64,000 nucleotides of DNA from Channa striata (taxonomy: Eukaryota; Chordata; Actinopteri; Anabantiformes; Channidae), in assembly GCA_033026295.1 (NCBI GenBank), contig CM065172.1, positions 15,495,165-15,559,164 on the forward strand, in the 5' to 3' direction. The notes beneath the pieces were generated by a model. The model was not told the origin of the DNA and did not search any database. It saw only the letters and a program-made list of their open reading frames with translations. Below are positions 29,701 to 40,325 of this stretch, in pieces; the first letter of the stretch is position 1; each line of letters opens with the position of its first letter. The position numbers and the translations under genes were made by a program.

Positions 29701-29957
29701 CAACCTCTACTAACTTCTAATGCAATATTCAGATCCTGTACATCTGTCCTAATGCCTTCTTTTCTTCCGTCCTTCATCACAGCCGCTCCAGTCTGAACAT
29801 GCGCGTAGACGACCCAGCACCCTTGAACTGCCAGAGCAGCCAGATCACCACAGCTATCATCAGCATTCCCACACCACCGGTGACAACTCCTGAGGGCGAT
29901 GCTCATCTGCCCGCAGGCCCCGCCCACCAGAACATTGTGAAGGTGTCCGCACTGTGA
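14598..29957 (+). CDS. kcnd3: Kv4.3 A-type voltage-gated potassium channel, 3' five coding exons (partial gene)
   Basis: Join of 14598-14760, 23960-24061, 26591-26683, 28165-28424 and 29783-29957, giving 263 residues to the stop. Seen: the end of the selectivity filter (YGD), the S6 helix with PVPVIV, then the cytoplasmic C-terminus including KTGSSSAFLHSKRNG, SQHHHLLHCLEKTT, ELSTIHIQ and the C-terminal VSAL. All splice sites are GT-AG and all phases agree. Known: Kv4 channels carry the somatodendritic A-current and cardiac Ito, and VSAL is a PDZ-type tail. The KTGSS and HSKRNGL...NEALELT wording fits Kv4.3 better than Kv4.2 (KSGSANAYMQSK) or Kv4.1. The N-terminus, T1 domain and S1-S5 lie left of the window. 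The gene converges on ddx20, as I recall it does in human. The mammalian 19-residue long-isoform exon was not found. Confidence 0.95.
19023..19290 (+). repeat. fragments of teleost SINE/LINE tails
   Basis: The AATGACAATAAA tail near 19055, followed by A-rich sequence, is a frequent 3' end of teleost retroposons. From 19215 to 19290 comes another tail piece (GACCCTTGACCCTGAGCAGGA-like wording) related to the repeat at 33.5 kb. Family assignment is uncertain. Confidence 0.4.
19325..20008 (+). mobile_element. decayed Tc1/mariner-like DNA transposon (5'-truncated)
   Basis: Codons for a TVKHGGG-like block (near 19365) are followed by a DNA block that normally encodes the DNDPKHTSK region (near 19540) and SPDLNPIENLWRD (19620-19660). 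Then come the usual 3' non-coding part and the terminal GGCCATGACTGT at about 19996-20008. Stops and frame shifts break the transposase, and part of the centre is missing, so no active protein can be made. The left terminal repeat was not found. It lies in a kcnd3 intron, same strand. Confidence 0.85.
21756..22010. mobile_element. probable non-autonomous inverted-repeat element (hAT-like MITE)
   Basis: The left end reads ATCCTGCTCCTCAAGGACGC...CTCTGCTT. The right end (about 21962-22005), reverse complemented, reads GGATCCTGAAGGACC..GGCTCTGCTT, giving imperfect terminal inverted repeats of roughly 35 bp. The centre has no coding capacity. The layout resembles abundant teleost hAT-derived MITEs. 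The superfamily is inferred and no target-site duplication was verified. Confidence 0.5.
22020..22080 (+). repeat. SINE-head-like fragment
   Basis: GGCCAGAAGGTTGGCAGTTC followed by AATCCCCGGACC resembles the B-box region of tRNA-derived teleost SINE heads. Too short for family naming. Confidence 0.4.
23960..24061 (+). CDS. kcnd3: kcnd3 exon: proximal C-terminus
   Basis: Acceptor TTGACAG, donor GTGAGA. The 34 in-frame codons start KARLARIRISKTGSS and end NEALELT. The wording assigns the gene to the Kv4.3 branch. Confidence 0.95.
24062..26590. other. kcnd3 intron
   Basis: 2.5 kb, AT-rich, with no recognised repeat or coding signal except the (TG)n run at its 3' end. Confidence 0.8.
26561..26584. 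repeat. (TG)n at kcnd3 3' splice site
   Basis: Twelve TG units end 6 bases before the exon at 26591 and replace most of the polypyrimidine tract. Confidence 0.97.
26591..26683 (+). CDS. kcnd3: kcnd3 exon: SQHHHLLHCLEKTT block
   Basis: 31 codons, phase 0 at both ends, beginning SSNEDEQRLSKSTSLLE and ending HCLEKTT. Donor GTGAGT. The acceptor region is unusual: a (TG)n run from 26561 to 26584 stands where the pyrimidine tract should be, and a CT/CA microsatellite follows the donor. Confidence 0.94.
26690..26748. repeat. (CT)n/(CA)n compound microsatellite after kcnd3 donor
   Basis: A CT-rich run followed by a CA run starts 7 bases after the exon end at 26683. Confidence 0.97.
26749..28164. 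other. kcnd3 intron
   Basis: This is where mammalian KCND3 carries the alternative 19-residue exon. I found no frame resembling it. At 27269-27330 a GATAGATAGAGAG stretch followed by CTTTATACATCCCCGAAGGG resembles the 3' tail of a common teleost retroposon. Confidence 0.6.
28165..28424 (+). CDS. kcnd3: kcnd3 exon: NHEFVDEQ to STIHIQ
   Basis: Acceptor TTTGCAG, donor GTACAA; 260 nt ending two bases into a codon. It encodes NHEFVDEQYYQQ, NYPSRSPSLSSQ, TCCTRRSKKHH and QELSTIHIQ, all Kv4.3 C-terminal blocks. Between PNAS and QELST the fish has a longer segment containing THTHTH encoded by a CA-rich stretch, where mammals have a different short sequence. Confidence 0.95.
28425..29782. other. kcnd3 last coding intron
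   Basis: 1.36 kb of AT-rich sequence with no recognised feature. Confidence 0.8.
29783..29957 (+). CDS. kcnd3: kcnd3 last coding exon, C-terminus VSAL
   Basis: Acceptor ATCACAG. It encodes SRSSLNMRVDD, CQSSQITTAIISIPTPP, TTPEGD and NIVKVSAL, then TGA at 29955-29957. The ITTAIISIPTPP block and the VSAL end are shared by Kv4.2 and Kv4.3. Confidence 0.96.
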
Positions 29958-30831
29958 AGACTGAGAGTGCAGGCATGTCACACAGAAAGACATATAAAGA
30001 CTTATGGAGACAGACGGGGGGACAGAGGACTGGTGATGATGGCGAAGGAAGCGTTCAGAGTCCAAGTCTGGCTGTGGTGGAGCCTGCCCTCTGCTGGTCA
30101 TGTACTGTGATGACATGGGCTCCCTGTACAGACGGAGGATTGCTTTTACATACACGTTACTCATGTTGGTGGGTGGGCATGTGAGTGTGTGCGGATGACA
30201 GAGCGGGGAATACGATTAGGGAGTCATTTTACATGAAAAGTTGAGTGACAGTGTGCCTGCGTGTCAGAGATGAGATCCCAGAGTAAGTCATGCGTCGCTG
30301 TCCACCTCGTTCACTATTTTCACTTCAGTTTGACTCTTAAGATATTTTTAGTTGGAGGTTTAAGGGGAAAGTGAGCAGATTCAAAGGGAATGAAAAAGAC
30401 CAAGACATAATCAAAACTTTTCTTTTGCCACTAATTTAACCCTGCACTTTTGCTTTGTGTCATTTTGGTCCACCTACCATTTGAGTGATAAATATGACAC
30501 CATTCCTTTTCAGGTCTGATATTATTCCACTTGAGTGAAAATTCTTTAAAACCTGAAATATAAGTTTCATATTTGTGAGTGACTGTATGTGACTTTTTGC
30601 TAGATAGAGGACTTGTGACATTTTGGATAGGAGGTACGTGCCTGTGAGAGTGTGTGTGTGTGTTGTTTGTCTCAGTTGATTGAAAACTTGTGTTTGATTC
30701 TTCTGAAAGTCTCTTTGGCTCAGTATATGGTATATTTGACTAGCTGCCACTCTGATGGGTTCCTTGCACATATTTCTATCTGAAAGTTCTCAGCTGTAAG
30801 CCTTTCACACATAATGTGCCTGTTTTGCTTG

Positions 30832-30837
30832 AATAAA
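30832..30837 (+). terminator. candidate kcnd3 polyadenylation signal
   Basis: AATAAA 875 nt after the stop. Later signals are possible, as Kv4 3' UTRs can be long. Confidence 0.4.
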
Positions 30838-31122
30838 AAGAGATTTGTTTTTATAGTTTTCTGAATCCCCCGTCCCCCAAAGTTACGTTCCTTGTTTGAC
30901 TCTACAGTTTGACAGACCTCTGATAACTAAATCTCTAACACAAACCAAAAAAAAAAAAAGAGAGTATATTTTCAATTCAAACCACCACAAGTAAAAGCAC
31001 AAGGCATTTGCTGAGAATTTCAGACAGAAGTCTGTCCTGAGCCCAAGTTCTTTGTGAATATTGTTAATAGAATATTTTGTAATATTTGACCATCGTTTGG
31101 CAGAACCAGTGAAGCTGTCCTC

Positions 31123-31124
31123 TT

Positions 31125-31156
<32 letters not shown>
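31123..31156. repeat. (CT)n microsatellite
   Basis: About 17 CT units in the kcnd3 3' region. Confidence 0.95.
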
Positions 31157-31159
<3 letters not shown>

Positions 31160-33480
31160 GTTGTCCTGTTGTTTCCCTACCTCCTGTGTGAACAACAGTA
31201 TGCTTTCAGTAGTCTTTATAGCTGTCGACGTTTTTTCTTCCCCAACTCAGCGGGCATTTTTCAAAGTTGTTGAGTATGTGTACTTTATGTGATTAGGAAA
31301 ACTTGGTGTTTGTACTTTTTGTCCTCATTGGTGTTTCAAAGGATTTTATTTATCTCCTGGAGAACTTAAAACAGGGACGTCTGTTGTAACGGGGACCGCA
31401 GAGGACTCTGGATCTGCCCTCCACAGATCTGTCACCAAAAACATGTGCAATTCTGTCTGTTCTCTCAACTCACTGACCCACGGCATAACTTCAGTATTAC
31501 TTATCATCAAATCCCATCAAAGTTGACCTTTGTAACTATGGATGGCGACCTTTTAGCTGATGCCTCTCTGTTGGCCTTTTTCATCTTGAATGTCATTCTG
31601 ATTCCAATAGCTCCAAAGGTAGTTAGGTCGGTCTTTAGGTGGAGGAGACAAGAGTAGCCACTTCTTATACACGTAGATGAAAAACGTTGTGGATCAAGAG
31701 CACACACACAAGGCTAGAGATGAACCCATGTATCAACATACTCTCCATATCAGCCAAGAGCATATTTCTGAAGCAATACTGGAATTGGTCTAATGTTATA
31801 TCTGCCCATATGTAGCTGATGTTTTTCCTGTAAAAGTAGATTGTATTTTAAATGACTGAACTAGCAGCAAAATGTATCATGGTATTTAAAAAAAAGTATT
31901 TAATTACCTTAAGATGGACACACTGAAAGCTTTTTCACATGCATTTATACTAAGACTTACAATTAACACATATCATCATATCAGCCCATTTGGGTGGACA
32001 TATATAGCATTTTTGTACCATATCACCCCACAAGACCCCAAGGTCCCTTAGTCTCCTCTGTTGTGCTTTAGTTCTCTCTGATTTCAAGGTTAGTGCAACC
32101 CAAAGAAAACCAAAAATATTCTACAGCTGGAACAGGGTGTTTTATTCTTAGTAGTGATGTAGTACTACTGCTGGTATCTTAGTCCTGTACACAGTGACAA
32201 CAGCTGCCTAGAAGCAATATTATTAGTGTTAAGTCAAAGTGTGCGCAAATTACCTGGAGTAAAAAAAAAAAAAACAAAGTCGACAAGCGCAGAACGGCAG
32301 AGATTTTCTCGGTGTCATTTGAAAAGTGGGTTTAGTGAAAAAGACATTTTCGTCATATTCACAGCATCAAATACATTTAGAATCTCTGGAAAACAACAAC
32401 AACGATATGACATACAGGTAACAGCAGAAGTGAGGTTCCCTGTACTTTTTGTTGCTAGGACAGTGAATTAATGTGACTAATTTCTTTGCTTCCCTGTTTA
32501 AGATAGGTTGTTTTGTGTCAGATGCACTTTCACGCTGACACTGTTTGAATTATTATGTAAGTATATTTCTGCTCAAAGTGTCAAAAGGATTGCATTTTTA
32601 TTTACAAACTAAAACAGAGGTCTGTGATGTGTCTCTCTTTCTCTCTGTTATGTAATTTCTTCTTTGACTGTCTATTTTCTGGGCTCAGTCACTTTTCCTC
32701 TCACTCTTTGCTTTGCCCTCCTATGCCACCTGTTGTTGTTGAGAGTACTGCTGTGTATCTTGTCAGGTGTTGGATATTATTTATGACCTTGTCTTGTGTC
32801 CCGGCTGTGAAACGCCTGATAAACATCTCTGCCACAAACGACTCTCGCGGTTCTCTTCTTCACTCACCTCTAAATTACCGAGTGTGCAAACGCAAGCTGG
32901 TGGTTTGTGTGTGTGTGTGTCTGTGTGTGTGTGTGCGCACCCACAGTCCGCACAGAGGCCAGAACTTGAACGCATCCCGCTCTGCCAGTAACGGTGGGAA
33001 ACATAAAACTTAGATTGTGCATACACATCAGGAAGTCGTTGCCAGCCATGCTGATCAGCAGCACATTTTTATCTGCAGGTTCTTGGCTCTAAAACAAAAC
33101 AGAAGCACATCTTACTAAATAAATCTGAGACTAATGTTGAGACTGTTGTAAAGGATAGCGTGCAGTTTGTTCATTCCAGAGTACATTTAAGTTCACCTGT
33201 GTATTGTGCTTCCTTTCATGAATACTCTGTTGTATCTTACAGTAATAAACCTGCTGCAGCTCAGATCGAATATAAAATAGCATAAATGCAATAGCTGATA
33301 AAATTTGATAGGGGAACCGTGGTTTAAATGTAATTATTGAAGGGTGTTTGCATTTTGCCTGATTGGTTAAATGGTAGGTAGAGGTTGATGAGACTGTAAT
33401 CAGCAGTCTGACCTTGCTGTGTCTGGCTGAAGTGATTACATTCTTTATCTTCACCTTGTCCTAATAACCTCTATTTAAAG

Positions 33481-33790
33481 CAGTGGCTAGTGAATTGTGC
33501 CTCTCAGCTAGAAGGTTGTGGGTCCGCGTCCCCGGCCGACTAAGGGCTTACTTTGTGAAGTTTGCATGGTCGTTCATGCTTGCGTGTGTTTCCTCCCACA
33601 GTTCAAAGACATTCGCGTTAGCTTCTCCGGTGATTCTAAATCGCCTGTAGGTGTCATTGTGAGTGTGAATGGTTGTCTGTGTATGTCTCTCTGTGAAGAC
33701 TTGTGACCCAGCTTCTCGCCCTTTGACAGCTGGGATAGGCTCCAGCCCCAATGACACTAACAGGATAAGCAGATACAGATAATGGATGAA
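33481..33790 (+). repeat. tRNA-headed SINE-like teleost repeat
   Basis: It starts with a tRNA-like head (GTGGCTAGTGAATTG... and GAAGGTTGTGGGTCCG, a B-box-like block). It continues with TTTCCTCCCACAGTTCAAAGA and AGCTGGGATAGGCTCCAGCC, and ends GGATAAGCAGATACAGATAA. This order is typical of a very common teleost retroposon. The family name is not certain. It lies between the kcnd3 and ddx20 3' ends. Confidence 0.7.
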
Positions 33791-33826
33791 TCGAAAGGCT
33801 TTGAAATACATCCTCAATACTGGACA

Positions 33827-33832
33827 TTTATT
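33827..33832 (-). terminator. candidate ddx20 polyadenylation signal
   Basis: AATAAA on the - strand, about 180 nt beyond the ddx20 stop. Confidence 0.5.
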
Positions 33833-34013
33833 ACAAAGTAATTGTGACATACGGTGAACATATTGTTTAAATTAAAGTTTTTTTTTGTGCAGTAGTTTAG
33901 TGAATTAGTGCAAAGTTTGTACTCAAGTCCTGCAGTATTTTTTTTTTTTGGAAGAGTCATTGAGACATTACACTGTGGCTTTGTCACACATTATCTCATT
34001 ACAGAGAAGTGAG

Positions 34014-35198
34014 TCAATATTTCATCAGTTCCTCCATGTAGACGGCGTTCATGCGATAAGCTGCCAACCAGTTGTGAGCTACGCTGTAGTATCTTTGGTA
34101 ACCTTCCTCTTGAAAAGGAGACATGGAGGCGTAGTAATTATTCCAGGCTCTGTAACAGGCTTTCCAGTAAGTTTCAGCAGTCCACTCCTCCTCCTCCTCT
34201 TCTTCTTCTTCTTGTTCCATCTCTTCCTCATTTTGTTCTTTTTTATGCCTGCCCCTGTTTCGCTCTGTCATCATCTTTTCTGGAAACTCTTTCAGCTTCT
34301 TTGAATCATTTCTTCTAGTCTGTGCTGGAGCTGCCTGACTGGTTTCCAAGCTCAATCTGATGTTTGGTGCAGATTCAGAGTTCTCAGGTTGAGACGATGT
34401 TCTCCCATTTGAACTACAGGGTGTTTGTTCTTTTTTTGCTGCAGAGGAAGTAAAACCTTTAGATGTAGTGGGACTTGCCTGTGGTTTAGGCAGACTGGGT
34501 GTATGTCTAGCTTTCATCTCAGTTCTTGCTCTACATTCAGTTGAACTTCCTGCGGTCTCATCATCCCGCCGGCTCTCCTCTGTGTCTGATCGGGAGCTTG
34601 AAGAAAGGGAACTTAGTCTTGGATGTGAAATAACACATTTGCTGCGTTGTCCATTTTGTGTAAAACTTTGAGCGCCATCGTCATCAAGCGTGACTGACTC
34701 TGTATGACCATTCTGATCACTGGGGTCGTTGTCATCTCGACCTCTGAACTGTCTAATGACCTCCACTGATCTCCCCAACCCTGTGGTAATGAAGCTCTGA
34801 AAGTCCTGTTCTGCTTCTTCGAAAGTTATAAACCTTGACCTGCGACTCTTGAAGGAGCTGAGTGGAGGGATCTTTGGCAAAGCGTCTTGCAGCTCTTTTC
34901 GAGTTGGTTCAGCCTGAGCTGGACTTCGGGAGAGAGCATCCTTCGTGGAGGATACTTTTTTAGTATTCCCTTCATCGTGCCCTCTTTGCCTAGGTGCTGG
35001 ATGAGTCTTCTCCTGCTTTTTTACATGACTTTGCTCTAAAGCTTGTTCACAGATAGAAGAGGACACAGGGACATCCGTCTTTACATGTCTCTTCTTTTCT
35101 CTTCTGGAGATTGACCTGGGATAAAGGGCCTGGAGTGGAAGCTTCAGTGCACACATCCCAGTCACATGGCTCATCCATCATGTCTGGCTCTATGATGG
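34014..35198 (-). CDS. ddx20: ddx20 exon 11 (SMN-complex C-terminal region), apparent 1-nt insertion
   Basis: It opens SIIEPDMMDEPCDWDVCTE in the frame set by exon 10. That frame stops at 35047-35049 (TGA). The long Gemin3-like tail, serine- and acid-rich with an E-run and ending YMEELMKY plus TGA, sits in the +1 frame. The change is best explained by an extra A in the A-run at 35095-35098 (TTTT on the + strand), which would give KRKKRHVKTDVP. An unannotated short intron is the alternative. Confidence 0.9.
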
Positions 35199-38100
35199 CT
35201 AAGAGGACAGAAACACCGTTGGACCTTAAACACATTCTTCAATGAAGGAAAAGTTAAGACACAAAGCATGTAAAACTCCTCACAGACATGGACTTACATG
35301 GCAATGGGTTCAAGCTCAGGCCACACTTCTGAGCAATGGCCATCATCTTGTTCTCCTCTTCACCATGGCAACAGTAGGTCACAGCAAGCCCCTGTGTACC
35401 TATGAAAAAAATGTAAGGCTTGTGAGAACAAAACAAGTCTTTCTGCCAGAGCAGGTCATGTGGTTGCTGACACTGCCCAGGTCTACAAACTATTGGTAGA
35501 GGGGATGAGCTGCCAGAGCAGGTCATGTGGCAAGTGAAAATTCTCAACATCTAACAACCTTGCTATAACCAATCAGTACTGAGACTAACCGAAGCGGCCA
35601 GCCCGTCCAATTCGGTGCATGTAAGTTTCCCAATCCTGTGGCACATCCAGGTTTATCACCAAGTTGACTTTCTCTGCATCTATACCTCTTGAAGTCTGGT
35701 GTAGAAGAAAGAGCAGAGGAGAACCAAACATGAAAGAACACAAGCTGACCATAAAATTTTAATAAAACATTTAGTGAAAGGGAGAGGCAGGAACGCTCAT
35801 AATGGGGGACATATGGACAGCAGCGCCATAAAAGATGTGTGCGTCTCACCAGGTCAGTGGAGATGAGCACCCTGCACTGGTACTGCTTCAGTTTTGACAT
35901 GGCCTCCAGTCTCTGGTCCTGGCTCAGACCACCTGTACAGGTCATCACACACAGTCACATTAACCGAAAACAAAATCTCTCGTTGGTTGTTCTCTAATTC
36001 TCAAAAGAAAAAACTAACTCGAAACAATTGTGCCATTGGTTGATAACCAGAAACATAAGATATCAACTATAACCTTCTCTAGGTACCTTCTTTCATTTTT
36101 TAGGATTTGGTTAGAAAACATAAACAAATAGCCTGGGCTGATGGGCAATTCTATCTTTTTTTAATGGATTTCTTTAGTTTTTACTATAGAAATAATTTTC
36201 AGGTTAATTGGCAACTTAATAATTACAGCTCTAATTTACTGGGATCATGAAATGCCAAGGTTATTTGAAACTAGTTAATCTTCAATGGAATATATTTTCT
36301 ATTTTAACAGAATAATGATAAAAGCTTATAAAAATAGCTGACACTGCATAATTAAGACAACAGTCAAGGGTCAAATGCCAATGACCATTTTTTAAATATA
36401 CCAATATCCAAATCTGTTTATTTTCAGTTCAAAACTACAGTGGCCACAACTATCCAAACCCCATCTCACCTGATATACAAACAGCAGGTAAGCCTTTGGA
36501 GGACAGGATGTCTGCCAGGTGCTGAGCCCTGTGGGAGCATCACCCAGTGTCACATTAGCAACAGTTTCACTGAGATGCAGTATCACTTTCCATATACATA
36601 ATCAATAGTAACTATAAACAGGACACATTGTAATAAAGTACTGTGATACCTTGTGTGTAAGTTGGAGAACACTAGGGCCTGATTGAATGGGATCTTACTG
36701 AACAGCTCCAGCAAGTGCTGCACCTTCTCTTCGAAAATCTTATGAGGTAAGGGATGGGACTGCACCAACTTGTAATACTGTTTGAGACCTAAAAAAGGGG
36801 ATCAAATGACAACATACATGAGAGGATATTAAAGTGTGACAGGGGATGAGCCAGTCCCCCATAAATACTGACGCGGTCTTACCTTTAAGGCCCATGTCAC
36901 TGGGATTGAGTCTGACAAAGGTGGGCTCTCTCATGTAGCATGTCAGGAACTGAGCAAGGGATTCTGGGTAAGTGGCAGAGAGCGCAAGCATCTGTTTGTT
37001 TACAGGCAAAGAGGAGAAGATCCAGCTGAAGAACGACAAGCAAAGAAGATGCAAAGAGCGTCAGCATGTGTGCAATTGTCAATGCCCCTGCATCATTTCA
37101 TTTACGCCGATTCTCTACAGAAGGCCTGGTGTCACATCATGCAATTCACTAGTAAACATTATGTTTAAAAATGTTATATTTGTTTTACTTGATCTGCTCC
37201 TGGAAGCTGCCTTCCTCCAGCAGCTTGTCTGCCTCATCCAAAACAAACAGTCTGATGCTGGCGGTAGACAACATGCCCAGCTCAATGAGCTGCTTGATAC
37301 GACCTGTGGACATAAATTACCCAGTTCTAAAACAATAAGAACAGCATAAACAGGTTATTAACTTGTATTCATTCTCCACTGGGCTCTTACCAGGTGAGCC
37401 CACAGCTATGTGGCACTTCTTCAGATGAAGCTTGTCTTGGCTCACAGGCCTGCCCCCGATAAAAACATGGCACTCCAGGCCCTCCATGGCACAACCTATG
37501 GCCATCGCTACGGAATGAATCTGTACTGCTATCTCACGCGTCGGAGCCAGGACAAGAACCTGAAAGGTGATTTTTAAAATAAGCGTTATTTTTTAGAGAG
37601 TTAGATGTCAATAACCACTTACATTGATTAGTAGCAGATTAAGGACAGACAGACGTCAGGAATTGTCCAATCACTAAATAGCTAATAAGATTACAGCCTG
37701 TTCATCAACAAGAAATTAATCCCCATTAGTAAGTGTCCTTTTTCATTTATACTTTTGACAGCAAGCGGCTTAAACTCATTAGAATAAAGACCCCAAACCA
37801 ATGAGATTACTACTTATGAACAGCTGTTGTTAGTAAAATGTGGTTTTTAAAGTAATAAACTTAAAATTAAAAGTTGTTTTCCCCTCTGCCATTTTTTAAA
37901 TTAATATGAAAATCTCTAATGCTTAATAATTTCAGTACAACAACAAGAAATAACCACAACGATTAAAACTATTTCTAATGACAATATTTGAGGAAATACA
38001 CTCACTTGAGTGCGGGATTCTCTAGGACCAGAGAATCCAGGGCAATGGTGCAGAACACGCAGGTCTTTCCCGTGCCAGACTTGGCCTGCACAATCAAATC

Positions 38101-40095
38101 TGAAACAGCAGATGGACAGTGGGGGCTCAACTATTACTCTTATTAATCACAATCTTGCCACTGCAGCTAATTAAAATTGATTGGAGGCAATATTGATGGT
38201 TCATGTTTATGTACCTAATCAGCTGCATAAAATAAAGTTCCTCATATCGACAGTTTGAATTTCTGATCACTTGTGTTTCCTTCAAGTACATTATGAATAA
38301 TTGCTCTCAGCATCACAGCTGCAGGTGAGGGTTTCTGCACAATGCAGGAAACCTGCGAGAGGAATTTCTGTGATTTTCTATGTGGAAATATGTCAGTGTT
38401 TTGGTAAATTGAATATTGAAGTGCAAAGAAATATTTTAATTTTTGAATAATTATTTAGAAACATGGGAAGAAATTGTTATGGCATTAAAGACAATGATGG
38501 TGGTCATTTTAGCGATCACTGTACTCTCTGAAGCCCTACAACTGGCAAAAGTGGCTATTAAACAATCAAACATGTAATGGTAAATACATAAAAATATTAC
38601 TGTTAAAGTGGAACGTGACAAGATAAAAAAGAAACAATTCTAAGATGTAGCTGTAAACCTTTAGAATTTTACTTTCTAAACTCAATTCAGGGCTCCAGAT
38701 CACTGCATAAACACCATGTTGGCTGTTCATCCAGATTATTACAAATATCTCTACAATAATTTCTAATGTCACCAGACTCACAAAAACGTTGAAAAAAATA
38801 AAACGTTTAGAGACAAAAAACTGACAAAACTGACTGATATTTCGCTTAACATAAGTCAGTTTAGCTTACGCAATGTGAAAATCTGAGAGGGCAAAACTAG
38901 ACTGGTTAGCAATTTAAATCCAAGCCTCCTCATGCTAAATGTCAGAGCAGACTGTATGCAAACTAACACACATATTAACACACAAAGTGCCAGTATTCAA
39001 GCCCAATAATAGGAAAAAGTTGCTTCTAGAACAGAGCCACAGGAAAAGAAAAAATACACAAATTTAATATAAGAATAATGCTTTTTCATATGATTTAATA
39101 CCAGTTATCATCACAATAAAATTCAAGTCATTAATCTTTACTTAAACTAAACACAACTATCTACTCAGCATCACAATATAACCCATTTTGTTCATTAAGA
39201 GAAACTGCTGAAGATTTTTAGAAAATGTTCACGGAGGAGAAAACTGATTCATAGTGTACATCATCTATTCAAGGACTGGATGTTTGACTGTCCCACAGCA
39301 CTAAACTGTGGCACCAACTAATGACTGTTGTCAGCTACACTGCAGATTGTTTTCTCAAAAAAATAAAAAAATCTCTGCCTACAATCATGTTTTTGTACAA
39401 AATGGTCAATTTTGAGACATATGGTGTATGTGTTTAGGAAACAGGTGGAACATTTGACTTATAACATTTGAAGAGTATAGCATGAAACAATGCCTCATAA
39501 CTTATAATTTTCAACTTTCTTTCTATGGCTTTAGTTTAGAATGTAACTGTCCCTTCTGACTTCCCTATATTAAAATATTTCTCGGCTTATGGCTAGAGAC
39601 TCCTCCAGATGACATCACTCAGAGTTTTCATTATTGAGTTCAGATGATGTCATTTGGAGGAGCTCTGGAAAAGTAGACTGACCATGATTACAAACTCCAT
39701 AGTGTGAGCAACAAAATGACATGATGAGAACTCAAATTTCCTCCAAGTGATGTCATCTGATCTCATTTTTCTGCTAGAAGTAGTTTTTAAAGTCAGTGGG
39801 AGGTTTAATGGGATTCATTTACAATTCCTACCCGAACTGGATCCAAAAGAATCAAGTTACAAATAAGTGAAGGTGTTTGTCAACTCTGACTTTGTGGCAT
39901 TGATTACTTTACAATGCTCATCAACACAGAATGTGCATAAAAACATTTTCCACTTGTCCCTGAGTTTGTCTGGAAAACTAATGTGTGTTATGCGAGAGCA
40001 GATGTCATGAGTTTATTACTAAGTTGCTAATGGACGTAACCTTAAGTTTCTGTTTGTAGTAAAGACTGTGGCTGCAGCATGTACATGTTCAGCTG

Positions 40096-40149
<54 letters not shown>

Positions 40150-40239
40150 CTCTCTCTCTTTCACACACACTCTCTTTCACACACACTCACTCACTCACTC
40201 ACTCACTCACTCACACACACACACACACAAACAAACACA

Positions 40240-40325
<86 letters not shown>

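Larger units (their letters stand above)
29958..33480 (+). other. kcnd3 3' UTR and kcnd3-ddx20 intergenic region
   Basis: No coding signal. Contains a plausible poly(A) signal at 30832, a CT microsatellite near 31123-31156 and a GT run near 32907-32936. The real 3' end of kcnd3 cannot be set from sequence alone. Confidence 0.6.
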
